Below are positions 35,550 to 43,592 of a stretch of 64,000 nucleotides of DNA, piece by piece. This DNA comes from Chloroflexota bacterium (GTDB lineage Bacteria; Chloroflexota; Anaerolineae; Anaerolineales; Villigracilaceae): the NCBI GenBank assembly GCA_024434165.1, contig QMIW01000023.1, positions 1-64,000 on the forward strand. The letters are read 5' to 3'. The translations under genes and the position numbers were made by a program. The notes below the pieces were generated by a model. That model saw nothing but the letters and a program-made list of their open reading frames with translations. It searched no databases and was not told the DNA's origin. How positions within the stretch are numbered: the first letter of the stretch is position 1; each line of letters begins with the position of its first letter.

Positions 35550-37193
35550 ATGGAAACCAAGTGGATCGTCTTTGCAATCATTCTCCTCATCAACGCAGGC
35601 GTTGCGTTTATCATTGCATTGATACTGCTGCGCCGCCCGCCGAAGGACGGAATCCGCTCCATTACGTTCATGCTGTTTGGGCTGAGCGTCTGGTCGTTTG
35701 CGTACGCAATGATCACGCTGTCCCAGCCGCTCGAAGCGAAACTCTTCTGGCTTAAAGTCGAAAACATCGGCATCCAGTCCGTGCCCGTTTTGTGGTTTTT
35801 CTTTGCCGTGAAATACACCCGGCTGGACCGCTGGCTGACGGGAAAGCCCAGCCAGTTCCTGTTCTGGATCATCCCGGTCATTTCGCTGATCTTCCTGTTC
35901 TCCGAAGACCTGTTTCATTACTATTACACCCACACCCAGGTTGCCACCGAGACCGGCGGACCCCTCATCATCAGCCGGGGACCGATGTACTGGGTTGCGC
36001 TCTCCCAGACATATCCCTTGAGCCTGGCGGGCACTGCGGCATTGATCTGGCGGTTCCTGCGTTCCCAGGCGACCTACCGAAAACAGACCCCCTACCTGAT
36101 CGGGGCAGTGGCGATTCCTTTTGCGATCAACATCGTCTATCAGATCGCGCCCAACACCATTCCCATCTTTGAAGTTCCCGTTGACCTGACCCCGCTGTCT
36201 TTCAACGTTGCCGCAATTTTGCTGGCGGCAAGCATCTTTGGCTTGCATCTCTTCGACCTGGTGCCGATTGCGCGCGACACCGTCATGGAGCATATCCCCG
36301 AAATGGTCTTCGTGGTGGATGTGCATGACCGCGTCATGGATGCCAATGCGATGGCGCAGAAGTGGCTGGGCAAATCCCTGAACGAGATCGAGGGGAAAGA
36401 CCCTGTGGAAGTCTTCCGCAGCTGGCCCCAACTGCTCAACCGCTTCTTTTTCACGGAATACTCGCGCGAAGAGATCGAGATCCCCGGCAGCCCGCCGCAC
36501 ACGCTGGAGATCGTCGTCACCCCCATTTACAACCGCATAAATGCGCTGGAAGGACGTGTCATTCTGGCGCGGGATATTACCGAGCAGAAACTGCTCGAAA
36601 ACCAGCTCAAGTCGCTCAATCATTCCCTGCAAAAACAACTCGACGAGAACGAACGGCTGCGTCTTCAATTGCAGGAGCAGGCCATCCGCGATCCGTTGAC
36701 CGGAGTGTTCAACCGTCGTTTCTTCGCCGAAGCGTTGGATAAAGAAACCGCGCGGGCAACCCGCGAGAGAATGCCGTTCTCCATCATCATCATGGATGTG
36801 GACCACTTCAAACAGTTCAACGACACGTACGGGCACAAATGCGGCGACATGGTCCTGGTGACCCTGGCAAAATTTCTCATGTCGAATACGCGCCGCGGCG
36901 ACATCGTCTGCCGGTACGGCGGCGAGGAGTTCGTCATCCTCATGCCGGATGCCGCGCTCGAATCCGCGCACGACCGCGCGGAATTTTTCAGGAAGGGATT
37001 TGAAAACACCCGCATCGAATATGACGGAAAGATCCTCAAAAGCACCTTTTCGGCGGGAATTGCCTCCTTCCCCATTCACGCCTCCTCAGGCGAAACCCTG
37101 TTGAACCTGGCGGACCAGGCGTTGTACTACTCCAAATCCAACGGACGCAACCGCGTGACCGTTTACTCCCCCGAAACCAGCCATCAAAATTAA
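35550..37193 (+). CDS. Diguanylate cyclase with 7TM N-terminal sensor and PAS domain
   Basis: A 547-residue membrane sensor. Seven predicted helices form a histidine-kinase-type 7TM domain (about 1-235). A PAS-like region follows (about 245-355, with EHIPEMVFVVDVHDRVMDAN), then a coiled coil (LKSLNHSLQKQLDENERLRL) and a GGDEF domain. The active site reads GGEEF at about 457-461, preceded by RRGD five residues upstream, a good product-inhibition I-site. It makes c-di-GMP from GTP. Closeness to the Flp pilin genes is suggestive only. It lies nine bases after hutI. Confidence 0.93.
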   Translation: METKWIVFAIILLINAGVAFIIALILLRRPPKDGIRSITFMLFGLSVWSFAYAMITLSQPLEAKLFWLKVENIGIQSVPVLWFFFAVKYTRLDRWLTGKPSQFLFWIIPVISLIFLFSEDLFHYYYTHTQVATETGGPLIISRGPMYWVALSQTYPLSLAGTAALIWRFLRSQATYRKQTPYLIGAVAIPFAINIVYQIAPNTIPIFEVPVDLTPLSFNVAAILLAASIFGLHLFDLVPIARDTVMEHIPEMVFVVDVHDRVMDANAMAQKWLGKSLNEIEGKDPVEVFRSWPQLLNRFFFTEYSREEIEIPGSPPHTLEIVVTPIYNRINALEGRVILARDITEQKLLENQLKSLNHSLQKQLDENERLRLQLQEQAIRDPLTGVFNRRFFAEALDKETARATRERMPFSIIIMDVDHFKQFNDTYGHKCGDMVLVTLAKFLMSNTRRGDIVCRYGGEEFVILMPDAALESAHDRAEFFRKGFENTRIEYDGKILKSTFSAGIASFPIHASSGETLLNLADQALYYSKSNGRNRVTVYSPETSHQN

Positions 37194-37264
37194 GCCCGCC
37201 AGCCCAGTCCGTCTTTTCGGTATACTCACCCCCGAATCAAAACCTGTCATTTTAGGAGAAACAC

Positions 37265-38170
37265 ATGCAAATTGACATCATCGGCGTCCCTATTGACCTC
37301 GGCGCAGACCGCCGCGGCGTGGACATGGGACCCAGTGCGATTCGATATGCGCATCTGCAAAACAAACTCGAAGACCTCGGCTACACCGTCCGCGATGAAG
37401 GCAACGTGGAAGTGCCAATCGCCGAGATGTGCAGCATCACCAACCCCAAATTGAAATACATTGACTGCATCATCCCAATGGCGCGGCGCGTTTCCGGCGC
37501 GGTATCCACTTCGGTGCAGGCTGGCAACTTCCCGCTGGTGATCGGAGGCGACCACAGCCTGTCCATCGGCTCGGTACGCGGCGCGGCGCGCAACAAAAAA
37601 ATCGGCGTCATCTGGCTCGATGCCCACGCCGATTTCAACACCGCCGAGACCACTCCGTCCGGCAACATTCACGGCATGTCGCTCGCCATTCTTGCCGGGC
37701 TGGGAGAAAAAAGCCTCGTGCAATTGTGGGACGAAGCGGTGCCGGTGATTGACCCCCAAAAGATCGCCATCATCGGCGCGCGCGACCTGGATTCGGGCGA
37801 AAAAGTCAACCTGCAGGAGGCGGGCGCAATGGTGATGAGCATGGAGCAGATTGACCGCTATGGCATGGTCGCCGTCATCGAAAAAGCCATTGAGCGCGTC
37901 AGCCGCGATGTGGATGGCATTTTCCTTTCGCTTGATCTCGACTCGCTCGACCCCGAACACGCACCGGGCGTGGGAACTCCCGTCCCCGCCGGGCTGACGC
38001 AGCGCGAAGCGCACCTCGCCTGCGAGATGATCGCTGAGACCGGCAAACTCGTCGGCATGGACCTGGTGGAGGTCAACCCCATCCTCGACGTGCAAAACCG
38101 CACCGCCTCTCTCGCTGTGGACTTCGCCCTCTCCGCGCTTGGACGCCGCATCTGGAACGGAGGCGCATGA
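37265..38170 (+). CDS. rocF: Arginase
   Basis: Hydrolyses arginine to ornithine and urea. The 301-residue protein carries the Mn2+ motifs GGDHS (His ligand), DAHADFN and SLDLDSLDP in order, plus the early signature PIDLGADRRGVDMGPSAIR. TTAGGAGAA is well placed before the ATG. The stop overlaps the next gene (ATGA), so it is co-transcribed with the inositol-phosphatase-like gene. Agmatinase or formiminoglutamase are alternatives, but the N-terminal motif favours arginase. Confidence 0.95.
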   Translation: MQIDIIGVPIDLGADRRGVDMGPSAIRYAHLQNKLEDLGYTVRDEGNVEVPIAEMCSITNPKLKYIDCIIPMARRVSGAVSTSVQAGNFPLVIGGDHSLSIGSVRGAARNKKIGVIWLDAHADFNTAETTPSGNIHGMSLAILAGLGEKSLVQLWDEAVPVIDPQKIAIIGARDLDSGEKVNLQEAGAMVMSMEQIDRYGMVAVIEKAIERVSRDVDGIFLSLDLDSLDPEHAPGVGTPVPAGLTQREAHLACEMIAETGKLVGMDLVEVNPILDVQNRTASLAVDFALSALGRRIWNGGA

Positions 38171-38937
38171 AACCGACCCTTTCCGATTTGGAACGACTCG
38201 CCCGCGAAGCGGGATCCATTCTCCGTGACGGCTACAACAAAGATCACACGGTTCATTACAAAGGGACAATTGATCTTGTGACCGAAGCGGATCACGCCTC
38301 TGAAGCCTTTCTGCTCGGCGAGATCAAGTCGCATTTCCCCGGCGGGCACATCCTCGCCGAAGAGAGCGGAAACATTCAAGGAAGCAACGAAGACCTCTGG
38401 TACATTGACCCGCTCGACGGCACGGTCAACTACGCTCATCACATCCCCATCTTTTGCGTCTCGATTGGTTTCGCCGCGAACGGCGTGGTGACTCTTGCCG
38501 CCGTCTACGACCCGCTGCGCGATGAAATGTTCACCGCCGAGCGCGGCAAAGGCGCATTCCTAAACGGCAGGAAAATCCAGGTCTCCAACACGGATGAATT
38601 GCAGAAAAGCCTGCTTGTCACCGGCTTCCCTTACGACACCTGGAGCACCGAACTGGACAATTTCAAATACTTCGAGCGCCTTGCCAAAAAGACGCAGGGC
38701 GTGCGCCGCCTCGGCTCCGCCGCCCTGGATGTGTGCTACGTGGGCGCAGGGCGTTTCGACGGCTTCTGGGAGTTCAAACTCAAACCCTGGGACATCGCCG
38801 CCGGAGGCTTGATCGCAAAAGAAGCCGGGGCAAAGGTCACAGCCATTGATGGAAGGGAAGATTATCTTTCCGCGCCGTTGTCCATTCTGGCAACCACACC
38901 GGGGATTTATGAGGAAGTGCGGGCGCTGTTGAAATAA
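38167..38937 (+). CDS. Inositol-monophosphatase-family phosphatase
   Basis: A 256-residue Mg2+- and Li+-sensitive-type phosphatase. VTEADHASE and HILAEESG give the first acidic ligands, DPLDGTVNYAHHIPIFCVSIG (about 78-98) is the family signature, and WDIAAGGLIAKEAGAKV is the C-terminal motif. Substrates in the family include inositol 1-phosphate, fructose 1,6-bisphosphate and 3'-phosphoadenosine phosphate, and the sequence does not decide. It overlaps arginase by four bases. Confidence 0.92.
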   Translation: MKPTLSDLERLAREAGSILRDGYNKDHTVHYKGTIDLVTEADHASEAFLLGEIKSHFPGGHILAEESGNIQGSNEDLWYIDPLDGTVNYAHHIPIFCVSIGFAANGVVTLAAVYDPLRDEMFTAERGKGAFLNGRKIQVSNTDELQKSLLVTGFPYDTWSTELDNFKYFERLAKKTQGVRRLGSAALDVCYVGAGRFDGFWEFKLKPWDIAAGGLIAKEAGAKVTAIDGREDYLSAPLSILATTPGIYEEVRALLK

Positions 38938-38940
38938 CAA

Positions 38941-38970
38941 AAAAACAATGGCGGATTGCCATCGTTTTTT
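38941..38970. terminator. Terminator after the arginase operon
   Basis: ACAATGGC...GCCATCGT stem flanked by A- and T-runs (GTTTTTT). It may also stop read-through from the convergent tRNA genes. Confidence 0.8.
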
Positions 38971-39000
38971 AATCGCAAATTAAAAATCGTCAATTGAAGG

Positions 39001-39073
39001 TGGGCCCGGCAGGATTCGAACCTGCGACCAAGCGATTATGAGTCGCCTGCGCTAACCGCTGCGCCACGGGCCC
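39001..39073 (-). tRNA. tRNA-Ile2 (CAT, lysidine-modified)
   Basis: A full cloverleaf with acceptor GGGCCCG/CGGGCCC and anticodon loop CTCATAA. The anticodon arm and variable region match the AUA-reading tRNA-Ile of E. coli rather than elongator tRNA-Met, so TilS should convert CAT to lysidine-AT. The discriminator is A and no CCA is encoded. Confidence 0.85.
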
Positions 39074-39080
39074 GGATTAA

Positions 39081-39138
39081 GTTCCAAGTGTCAAGTGTCA
39101 GGGTGTCACGTGACACCTGGAACCTGACGCTTGACACC
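39081..39138. repeat. GTGTCAAGTGTCAGG palindromic repeat between tRNA genes
   Basis: A palindromic centre GGTGTCACGTGACACC with AAGTGTCAAGTGTCAGG on one side and its approximate inverse on the other. It fills the gap between tRNA-Ile2 and tRNA-Gly. Confidence 0.8.
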
Positions 39139-39146
39139 GAATCAAG

Positions 39147-39218
39147 AGCGGGAGACGGGATTCGAACCCGCGAATGTCAGCTTGGAAGGCTGATGCCTTA
39201 CCACTTGGCGACTCCCGC
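39147..39218 (-). tRNA. tRNA-Gly (TCC)
   Basis: Acceptor GCGGGAG/CTCCCGC, anticodon stem CAGC/GCTG around CTTCCAA (anticodon TCC), T-loop TTCGAAT and discriminator U, all typical of tRNA-Gly. Confidence 0.95.
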
Positions 39219-39263
39219 AAAGTGTCCTGATTTTACTTGTATGCCTGACGTCAGTCAAGCACC

Positions 39264-39292
39264 TTGACCGTCCTGAGGCATTACAGTACAAT
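39264..39292 (+). promoter_or_regulatory. Promoter of tRNA-Arg
   Basis: TTGACC, a 17-base spacer and TACAAT; the predicted start is about 12 bases before the mature tRNA. Confidence 0.75.
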
Positions 39293-39310
39293 ACAGCCCG
39301 CTTAATAAAT

Positions 39311-39387
39311 GCCCTCGTAGCTCAGTGGATTAGAGCGCTTGCTTGCGGAGCAATAGGTCGCGTGTTCGAGTCGCGCCGAGGGCGCCA
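39311..39387 (+). tRNA. tRNA-Arg (GCG)
   Basis: Acceptor GCCCTCG/CGAGGGC with discriminator G and an encoded CCA. The anticodon stem CTTGC/GCAAT has one mismatch and encloses TTGCGGA, giving anticodon GCG for CGC and CGU. Bacteria normally read these with ACG converted to inosine. The 3' quarter is repeated in tandem downstream. Confidence 0.85.
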
Positions 39388-39570
39388 CAATCACCGTCTT
39401 TCGAACGAGAGACGGTTTTTCATTTTTTAGGCCGCGTGCCCCATCGAGGGACTTTTCGAGTCGCGCCGAGGGCGCCACAATCACCGTCTTTCGAACGAGA
39501 GACGGTTTTTCGTTTTTTAGGCCGCGTGCCCCATCGAGGGACTTTTCGAGTCGCGCCGAGGGCGCCACAA
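39365..39570 (+). repeat. 90-base tandem array made of the tRNA-Arg 3' end plus terminator
   Basis: TTCGAGTCGCGCCGAGGGCG with the following CCA occurs at 39365, 39455 and 39545. Between copies lie a terminator hairpin (ACCGTCT...AGACGGT plus T-run) and GCCGCGTGCCCCATCGAGGG. The first two 90-base units differ at one base (CATTTT/CGTTTT). The pattern resembles repeated attachment-site scars or slippage. Confidence 0.85.
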
Positions 39571-39577
39571 ATTTCGA

Positions 39578-39600
39578 GAAGCGGAACTTCCGCTTCTTTT
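39578..39600 (+). terminator. Terminator after the tRNA-Arg array
   Basis: GAAGCGGAACTTCCGCTTC is a perfect inverted repeat followed by TTTT. It sits just before the surE -10 box. Confidence 0.7.
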
Positions 39601-39603
39601 GCT

Positions 39604-39609
39604 TATAAT
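39604..39609 (+). promoter_or_regulatory. -10 box of surE with a very short leader
   Basis: A consensus TATAAT ends ten bases before the surE ATG, so the leader can be only about four bases. No ribosome binding site fits. Confidence 0.55.
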
Positions 39610-39619
39610 TGGGACACAT

Positions 39620-40429
39620 ATGAACAAAAAGAAACCCCATATCCTCCTCACCAACGACGATGGCATCCGTTCGCCCGGTCTGTGGGCGGCGGCGAGTGAA
39701 CTCTCGAAGATCGGCTACGTCACCGTCGCCGCGCCGCGCGAGCAATCCACCGGCATGGGGCGCAGCCTGCCCAGCACGTCGGATGGGATCATTCGCAAAG
39801 AGAAAGTACAGGTCAACGGTCAGGAATGGGAAGTGTACGCGGTAGGCGGCTCCCCGGCGCAAGCCGTCCTGCACGGCGTATTGGAGATTGTCCCGCACAA
39901 ACCCGACCTGGTCGTTTCGGGAATCAACTACGGAGAAAACGTTGGTTTGGGGATCACCATTTCCGGTACGGTGGGCGCGGCGATGGAAGCCGCCTCCCTC
40001 GGCTACCCCGCGCTGGCGGTCTCGCTCGAGACGGAAACCCATCAACACCTGAGCCACTCAGAAGAAGTGGATTTCAAAGCGGCGGGCTATTTCACCGCTT
40101 ATTTTGCGAAACTGTTGTTGGAGAAGAAACTCTTCGATGGGGTGGATTTACTCAAGGTGGAAGTGCCGCGTCACGCCACGCCTGAGACGGGGTGGCAAAT
40201 GGCGAGGCTTTCCCGCCACCGATACTATCAACCAATCCCCGCCCAAAGAGAATCCTGGGATGTGCCCGGCTCCATCGGATACAAGCACGATAACAGCATT
40301 GACCAGGAACCCCAGGACACCGACGTGCACGTTTTGCGCAAGAAGAAAATGGTCGCGGTCACGCCCATCAACCTGGACATGACCGCGCGGGTGGATTTGA
40401 AGGAACTGGAAAATTATTTGCGGAAATAA
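39620..40429 (+). CDS. surE: 5'/3'-nucleotidase SurE
   Basis: Dephosphorylates nucleoside 5'- and 3'-monophosphates. The 269-residue protein opens with KPHILLTNDDGIRSPG, where the Asp-Asp pair binds the metal. AAPREQSTGMGRS and VVSGINYGENVGLGITISGTVGAAME, with the conserved Asn and Ser, follow. The start 39620 was preferred over 39599, which would precede the predicted transcription start. The C-terminal tail is longer than the minimal domain (QPIPAQRESWDVPGS), as in many SurE proteins. Confidence 0.95.
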   Translation: MNKKKPHILLTNDDGIRSPGLWAAASELSKIGYVTVAAPREQSTGMGRSLPSTSDGIIRKEKVQVNGQEWEVYAVGGSPAQAVLHGVLEIVPHKPDLVVSGINYGENVGLGITISGTVGAAMEAASLGYPALAVSLETETHQHLSHSEEVDFKAAGYFTAYFAKLLLEKKLFDGVDLLKVEVPRHATPETGWQMARLSRHRYYQPIPAQRESWDVPGSIGYKHDNSIDQEPQDTDVHVLRKKKMVAVTPINLDMTARVDLKELENYLRK

Positions 40430-40433
40430 TTTC

Positions 40434-40502
40434 ACCACAGATAAACACAGATGAAAAGGATCAGTCGTCAACCATCCGTGTTTATCTGCGTTCAGCTGTG
40501 GT
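40434..40502. repeat. ACCACAGATAAACACAGATG palindromic repeat
   Basis: ACCACAGATAAACACAGATG and an inverse (CATCCGTGTTTATCTGCG, then CTGTGGT) fill the space between convergent surE and the cupin gene. Confidence 0.85.
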
Positions 40503-40826
40503 CTACGCGCGAATCATCGTCAACAGCATCTTGAATTTTTGGATCGCCCTCAACGCATGGGGTTCGTTGGCGGGCATGATAATTGCATTCCCCTCTTTTA
40601 AGTGATACGGCTGACCGGAGATGGTCACTTCCGCCTCGCCTTCGAGGATGTGGACGAGCGCATCGTAGGGAGCGGTGTGCTCGCTCAAGCCCTGGTCTTT
40701 ATCAAAGGCAAACAACGTAACGTTGCCCGCCTCCGCTTTGGTGATCTGGCGGCTGACAACCGAGCCTTCCTGATAACCGACCATTTCAGCGAAATTTAGA
40801 ATTTGCGATTTTGGTGCAGTGGACAT
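40503..40826 (-). CDS. Small cupin-domain protein
   Basis: A 107-residue single-domain cupin. Motif 1 is HTAPYDALVHILEGEAEVTI (G-x5-H-x-H is altered, with the first His in SEHTAPYD) and motif 2 is AIIMPANEPHALRA, with a retained His. Proteins of this size often bind a metal and act as sensors or small-molecule enzymes; no function can be assigned. The neighbour upstream on the same strand is an MFS transporter gene ending about 100 bases away, with a repeat between. Confidence 0.85.
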   Translation of the reverse strand: MSTAPKSQILNFAEMVGYQEGSVVSRQITKAEAGNVTLFAFDKDQGLSEHTAPYDALVHILEGEAEVTISGQPYHLKEGNAIIMPANEPHALRAIQKFKMLLTMIRA

Positions 40827-40850
40827 GGATTCCTCCAGTGGGATGTTTTA

Positions 40851-40935
40851 ACACGAAGGACACGAATTGCACAAAGGGGGAAAGAAAACCCATCTTGCGT
40901 ATCCCTTCTTCGTGACCTATCTATCCTTAGTGTCT
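40851..40935. repeat. ACACGAAGGACACGAA palindromic repeat
   Basis: ACACGAAGGACACGAATTGC and an imperfect inverse (CTTCTTCGTGACC, CCTTAGTGT). Its far end covers the stop codon of the MFS gene. Confidence 0.65.
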
Positions 40936-42153
40936 GATCATTTCTTCTTCCGGCGGTTTCAAGGAGCGAAACTCCCGGAACAGCAACAGGTCATAGATGA
41001 TTTTAAGCCCGCCGGATAAAAAAAACGGCGCGCTGAATAAAACCGGGATGCTGAAAAACACGCCGGTTAACGCCGGGGAGATGGCGGCGCCCACGGAACG
41101 GGCGATGGCGGTCACGCCTGCGGCGGCGGAACGTTCGTCGGGGTCCACCACTGCCACCGTGTAAGATTGACGCGTCGGCACATCCATTTGGGAGATGCTG
41201 AAGCGCAGGAGCAGGACTCCGATGGCGAGCGGCAGGCTCGGCATCAACGGGACGAGCATCAAAAGGATGTTGGACGGGATGTGCGTGAAGACCATCGTGT
41301 TGATCAGCCCGATCTTTTCCGCAAGTTTGACCGCCAGCAAGGCTGAGATTCCCGCCAGAATATTCGCGCCAAAGAAGATACTGCCGAGAATGCCCGTGTC
41401 CACGCCGAATTTGACGTGGAACCAATACGCCATCATGCTCTGCACGAGCAAACCGCCTGCGAAAGCGTCAATGGAAAAGAGCGCGCTCAATTTCAGCACG
41501 ACGTTCCGCGAGCGGTGCAAGCCCAGCACTTTTTTATTTTGATTTTGGGTTTTGGCGGCTTCGATGGCGGGGGAAACGCCGAGAAACAGGATTCCCAAAA
41601 CCAAGCCGCCTAACGCATACCCAAACAGGATGAAGCGATAGGATTCCAACGCCGACCAGCCCTGCGATTGAAGCCACTGTGCCAGCCAGCCGCCTGCCAG
41701 CGCGCCAAATGCGGACGAAAAGGATCCGCCCAGGTTGTACCAGGCAAAGAGTCTCGTGCGCGATTGGTCGGAGACCAGTTGGGTCAGTCCCGCCTGCTCG
41801 ACAGCAAGAAAAGGACCGATCTCCTTGTCGTTCGGGCTGATGACACCGATGATCGCCGCCGCCGCAAGCACAACGATGTTCCTGGTCAGCACGAATACGA
41901 TTCCCGCACCCAGCATGAGCAATGCCCCGATGAGCAGGGTGCGTTTGCGTCCAAAACCGTCCGCGCGGGTGGTGAGCCAAAGCGTGATGACCGCGTCTCC
42001 CGCAAAGGTGAGGGTGAATAACAAACCAACTTGTTTTTCAGTCAGCCCCGCCTCGGTCAGATACAGTGCAAGGATCACTGCGAGGAATCCGTAACAGAAC
42101 ATGCGGATGATGCGGGTGGTGAAGAGCAGGATGATGTCTTTGCGGTGAGGCAT
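40927..42153 (-). CDS. Major facilitator superfamily transporter
   Basis: A 408-residue protein with about 12 transmembrane helices. TTRADGFGRKRTLLIG (about 60-75) is the loop 2-3 MFS motif, and QMDVPTRQSYTVAVVDPDERS lies in a later loop. The substrate is unknown. The start 42153 was chosen since MPHRKDIILLF precedes TM1; a longer frame overlaps chrA. It lies 11 bases after chrA on the same strand, so co-transcription with the chromate-type transporter gene is likely. Confidence 0.88.
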   Translation of the reverse strand: MPHRKDIILLFTTRIIRMFCYGFLAVILALYLTEAGLTEKQVGLLFTLTFAGDAVITLWLTTRADGFGRKRTLLIGALLMLGAGIVFVLTRNIVVLAAAAIIGVISPNDKEIGPFLAVEQAGLTQLVSDQSRTRLFAWYNLGGSFSSAFGALAGGWLAQWLQSQGWSALESYRFILFGYALGGLVLGILFLGVSPAIEAAKTQNQNKKVLGLHRSRNVVLKLSALFSIDAFAGGLLVQSMMAYWFHVKFGVDTGILGSIFFGANILAGISALLAVKLAEKIGLINTMVFTHIPSNILLMLVPLMPSLPLAIGVLLLRFSISQMDVPTRQSYTVAVVDPDERSAAAGVTAIARSVGAAISPALTGVFFSIPVLFSAPFFLSGGLKIIYDLLLFREFRSLKPPEEEMIRH

Positions 42154-42164
42154 GATGTGTCCTT

Positions 42165-43334
42165 TTACATGAAAATCAACCCGAACAAGCCCGCGGCAAG
42201 CACAACCACGGCGACCGTCCATTTGGATTTCGAGAGGAAGAGGACGATCAACGCCAGGCTGAAAACGATCCAGGCGTTCAAGCCCAAGACGGTCTCGTTC
42301 AAAATTCCAAGCGCGGTGACGGCGATGAGACCGACCACGCCTGCTGTGACTCCGTCCAAAAAGGCGTGCGCGGATTTGTTTTCGACGATTCGTTCGAGGG
42401 TTTCATGTCCGATCATGGTGAAGGCGAAGGCTGGGGCAAAGACACCGACGGTCATGGCAAGCGCGCCGAGCGGACCGCCGCCGATGTAGCCGACGAACGT
42501 GGAGAAGATGATGAGCGGCGCGGGGAGCAGGCCGGAAAGCGCGAGTCCATCCAGGAATTGGGCGTTGGTCAGCCACTGCCCCGCTGTCACCGCGTCGTGT
42601 TGAATGAAGGGAATCGCTGTGTATGCGCCTCCGAAGGTGAGCAGTCCCGCGCGCAGACCGGAAAACAGCAAAGCCCAAATGGAGGGCGTGGCAGCTGCAA
42701 TGGTGGTAACGGCTTGGGCGGCGGCAGGCGCAGAAAAGGTCAGGGCGTGGAAAAGGATTCCGATGGAAAACACAAGCCCAAGCGTCAGTGCGAGGCGGGA
42801 GCGTTCCATTCCAACGAGGGCGTAGATCAATCCTGCAATCAAAAGCGTGATCAAGAAATTCACATCAAACAGTTGAGCAAATCCCGCGAGGAAGGCGATG
42901 CCCCACAGCCATTTGTTTTCATGCAGGGCGTGACCGCCGATGCGATTCACTGCGCGCACGATGAGCGCGGCGACGGCGGGCTGCATTCCGAGAAACGCGG
43001 ATTGAAAGAGCGGCGAGTTGATGCCGTACGAAACGTACAGCCACGAAAGCGCGAACATGAGCAGAAAACCGGGAAGCATGAAGCCCAGCCCGGCAAGAAA
43101 CGCACCGATTCGCCCGCGCGCGATCATGCCGAAATAAACGCACAACTCATGCGCTTCGGGTCCAGGCAATGCCTGATACACCGCCAGCACGCGGTTGAAA
43201 CGTTCGGGCGCGATCCATTTTTCTTCGTCCACAAGTTCCTGGCGAATCATCGCAATCTGCGCGACGGGTCCGCCCCAGGCGAGAAAGCCGAAATGAAGGA
43301 AGCGGAGGAAGAGTTGAAGGAGGGAGATGGGCAT
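42165..43334 (-). CDS. chrA: Chromate transporter (CHR family), two-domain
   Basis: A 389-residue membrane protein with two homologous halves. The N-half motif is FGFLAWGGPVAQIAMI (about 15-30) with YQALPGPEAHELCVYFG, the C-half motif is AGLLTFGGAYTAIPFIQHD, and FLDGLALSGLLPAPLIIFST is seen before the last helices. CHR proteins export chromate, probably by anion exchange with sulfate. The natural substrate in cells not exposed to chromate is open. The first codons overlap a low-complexity tract (AAGTGGAAAGTAG). Confidence 0.9.
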   Translation of the reverse strand: MPISLLQLFLRFLHFGFLAWGGPVAQIAMIRQELVDEEKWIAPERFNRVLAVYQALPGPEAHELCVYFGMIARGRIGAFLAGLGFMLPGFLLMFALSWLYVSYGINSPLFQSAFLGMQPAVAALIVRAVNRIGGHALHENKWLWGIAFLAGFAQLFDVNFLITLLIAGLIYALVGMERSRLALTLGLVFSIGILFHALTFSAPAAAQAVTTIAAATPSIWALLFSGLRAGLLTFGGAYTAIPFIQHDAVTAGQWLTNAQFLDGLALSGLLPAPLIIFSTFVGYIGGGPLGALAMTVGVFAPAFAFTMIGHETLERIVENKSAHAFLDGVTAGVVGLIAVTALGILNETVLGLNAWIVFSLALIVLFLSKSKWTVAVVVLAAGLFGLIFM

Positions 43335-43386
43335 GAGGGATAGAGGTCGGAGGTTGAAGGTCGAAAGTGGAAAGTAGAAAGTGGTG

Positions 43387-43500
43387 TCAGGTTTGGGTGA
43401 GTTGAGACAGCAGGCGATTCAAATTTTTTAGGATGACATCGCGCGCGGCTTGATAATTTTCGCTGACGGGCGGCACACCTTCCCAATGTTCGATGGAATT
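43387..43500 (-). pseudogene. Possible coding remnant downstream of the helicase gene
   Basis: On the minus strand an open segment reads IEHWEGVPPVSENYQAARDV and continues to a TGA at 43387. It has protein-like composition, but no start codon precedes it before the repeat at 43510. It could be the severed C-terminus of a lost gene or a chance frame. Confidence 0.25.
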
Positions 43501-43509
43501 AACTATCCT

Positions 43510-43576
43510 TCCACGAAGTTCACGAAGAAGCACGAATTTCTTTCGATTTTCGTGACCATTCGTGTTCGTCGTGAAT
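43510..43576. repeat. CACGAAGTTCACGAAG palindromic repeat, second copy
   Basis: CCACGAAGTTCACGAAGAAG and its inverse TTCGTGTTCG, the same family as 8071-8140. Confidence 0.8.
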
Positions 43577-43592
43577 TCTTCTTCGCTTGTCG

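Noticed and set aside
34791-37079. Minus-strand frame of 762 codons across hutI and the GGDEF gene
   Set aside because: It runs antisense across two well-recognised genes, with a composition rich in Arg, His, Gly and Asp typical of shadow frames.
39001-39073. Elongator tRNA-Met
   Set aside because: The anticodon is CAT, but the anticodon arm and variable loop match tRNA-Ile2, as in E. coli ileX.
39365-39570. CRISPR array or rRNA/tRNA operon remnant
   Set aside because: The repeats are contiguous 90-base units containing tRNA 3' ends and terminators, without spacers.
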